Shown here piece by piece: positions 4,759-5,419 of a stretch of DNA of 5,419 bases; the first letter of the stretch is position 1, and each line of letters starts with the position of its first letter. The DNA lies in the NCBI GenBank assembly GCA_019417975.1, contig DYCT01000074.1, forward strand, positions 1 to 5,419, given 5' to 3'. Below the pieces are notes generated by a model that saw only the letters and a program-made list of their open reading frames with translations, was not told where the DNA came from and searched no databases. This stretch comes from Bacteroides sp. GTDB lineage: Bacteria > Bacteroidota > Bacteroidia > Bacteroidales > Bacteroidaceae. Position numbers and translations under genes: made by a program.

Positions 4759-5419
4759 ATGGAACTAAGACAATTAAAATACTTCGTAAAAGTAGCAAGT
4801 ACACTTAATTTTTCGGAAGCTGCCAAGGCCCTAAACATCACTCAAAGCACCTTATCACAACAGATTAGACAATTAGAGCAAGAAATAGACATGCAGCTAT
4901 TCGAGCGCAATAGCCATACGGTAAACTTAACCGAAGCAGGTACGGAGTTGGTTCCGTTTGCACTTCAAACCATTCATGCAGCCGAAACATGTACCAATCA
5001 TATGCAAGATCTGAAACAACTCCTGACCGGCACACTTAACATTGGAGTTACATTCACATTCAGCCCCCTACTTACGGAAACCCTCTTAACCTTTATGAAA
5101 ACCTATCCCAAGGTAAAGCTGAACATCTACTACAAGCCCATGGAGGAGTTAATGAATATGTTGATAAAACACGAAATCGATTTTGTATTGGCATTCAAAC
5201 CTACTCAACGCTACACCGGTATCGAATCGCATGTCTTGTTCAGCAATCATTTGGCAGTCATCGTCAATCAGAATCACTCCTTAGCCCAAAAAGAAAAAAT
5301 CTCATTATCCGAAATTGAAAAATTCGATATTGCTCTACCGGCACATGGCCTGCAAGCCCGCAATGCTTTCGACTTAGTCATGGCACGCTATTGCCCACAA
5401 CTAAGAGTAAGAGTAGAAC
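4759..5419 (+). CDS. LysR-type transcriptional regulator (3' end outside the window)
   Basis: The frame is open from the ATG at 4759 to the end of the window: 220 codons and one base, no stop, so the gene is partial. The usual family length is about 290-310 residues. Residues 1-60 form the winged helix-turn-helix: MELRQLKYFVKVA, then FSEAAKALNITQSTLSQQIR (18-37) with the recognition helix, LFER (47-50) and LTEAGTEL (57-64). A linker helix covers about 61-88. The periplasmic-binding-like effector domain starts at GTLNIGVTFTFSPLLTE (91-107) and continues to the edge. LysR proteins bind DNA as tetramers and respond to a small-molecule co-inducer. The gene lies 43 nt downstream of the exporter half, on the same strand, with its own -7 element. 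That arrangement suggests it may regulate the exporter operon and sense its substrate, though LysR genes are more often divergent from their targets. The effector cannot be inferred. Confidence 0.93.
   Translation, partial: MELRQLKYFVKVASTLNFSEAAKALNITQSTLSQQIRQLEQEIDMQLFERNSHTVNLTEAGTELVPFALQTIHAAETCTNHMQDLKQLLTGTLNIGVTFTFSPLLTETLLTFMKTYPKVKLNIYYKPMEELMNMLIKHEIDFVLAFKPTQRYTGIESHVLFSNHLAVIVNQNHSLAQKEKISLSEIEKFDIALPAHGLQARNAFDLVMARYCPQLRVRVE

Overview
The window looks like chromosomal DNA from a gut-type Bacteroidales bacterium (Bacteroides or a close relative). Four things point there. The Rho protein is about 250 residues longer than E. coli Rho, with the N-terminal start and C-terminal tail typical of Bacteroides Rho. 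Three putative promoters carry the Bacteroidota -7 element TAnnTTTG. The coding sequence has moderate GC content with AT-rich gaps. Translation starts mostly lack strong Shine-Dalgarno sequences. The species call is inference from remembered families, since no search was possible.

Layout: 1-146 is a leader region for rho that contains a long imperfect stem-loop. 147-2162 (+) encodes transcription termination factor Rho with a large, charged, then glutamine/asparagine-rich disordered insert. A perfect 18-bp hairpin terminator follows at 2166-2206. It separates rho from a convergent gene at 2285-3034 (-), which encodes a secreted PI-PLC-like phosphodiesterase. 3035-3250 is a divergent intergenic region with a -7 element on each strand and a perfect 21-bp dyad almost exactly midway between them.

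3251-4715 (+) is a compact operon: a 62-residue single-pass membrane protein of unknown function, then the two halves of a split ThrE/YjjP-YjjB type exporter. The first two genes overlap by ATGA; the second and third are 14 nt apart. After a 43-nt gap with its own -7 element, a LysR-type regulator starts at 4759 (+) and runs off the window at 5419.

How the parts may work together: rho and the PI-PLC-like gene appear to be independent units. The small protein, the exporter halves and the LysR regulator plausibly form one transport module. The LysR protein or another regulator may act at the central dyad. Nothing in the window looks like a mobile element, CRISPR array, rRNA or tRNA. The most noteworthy items are the Rho disordered region, the midway dyad, the small membrane protein coupled to the exporter, and the rho leader stem-loop.
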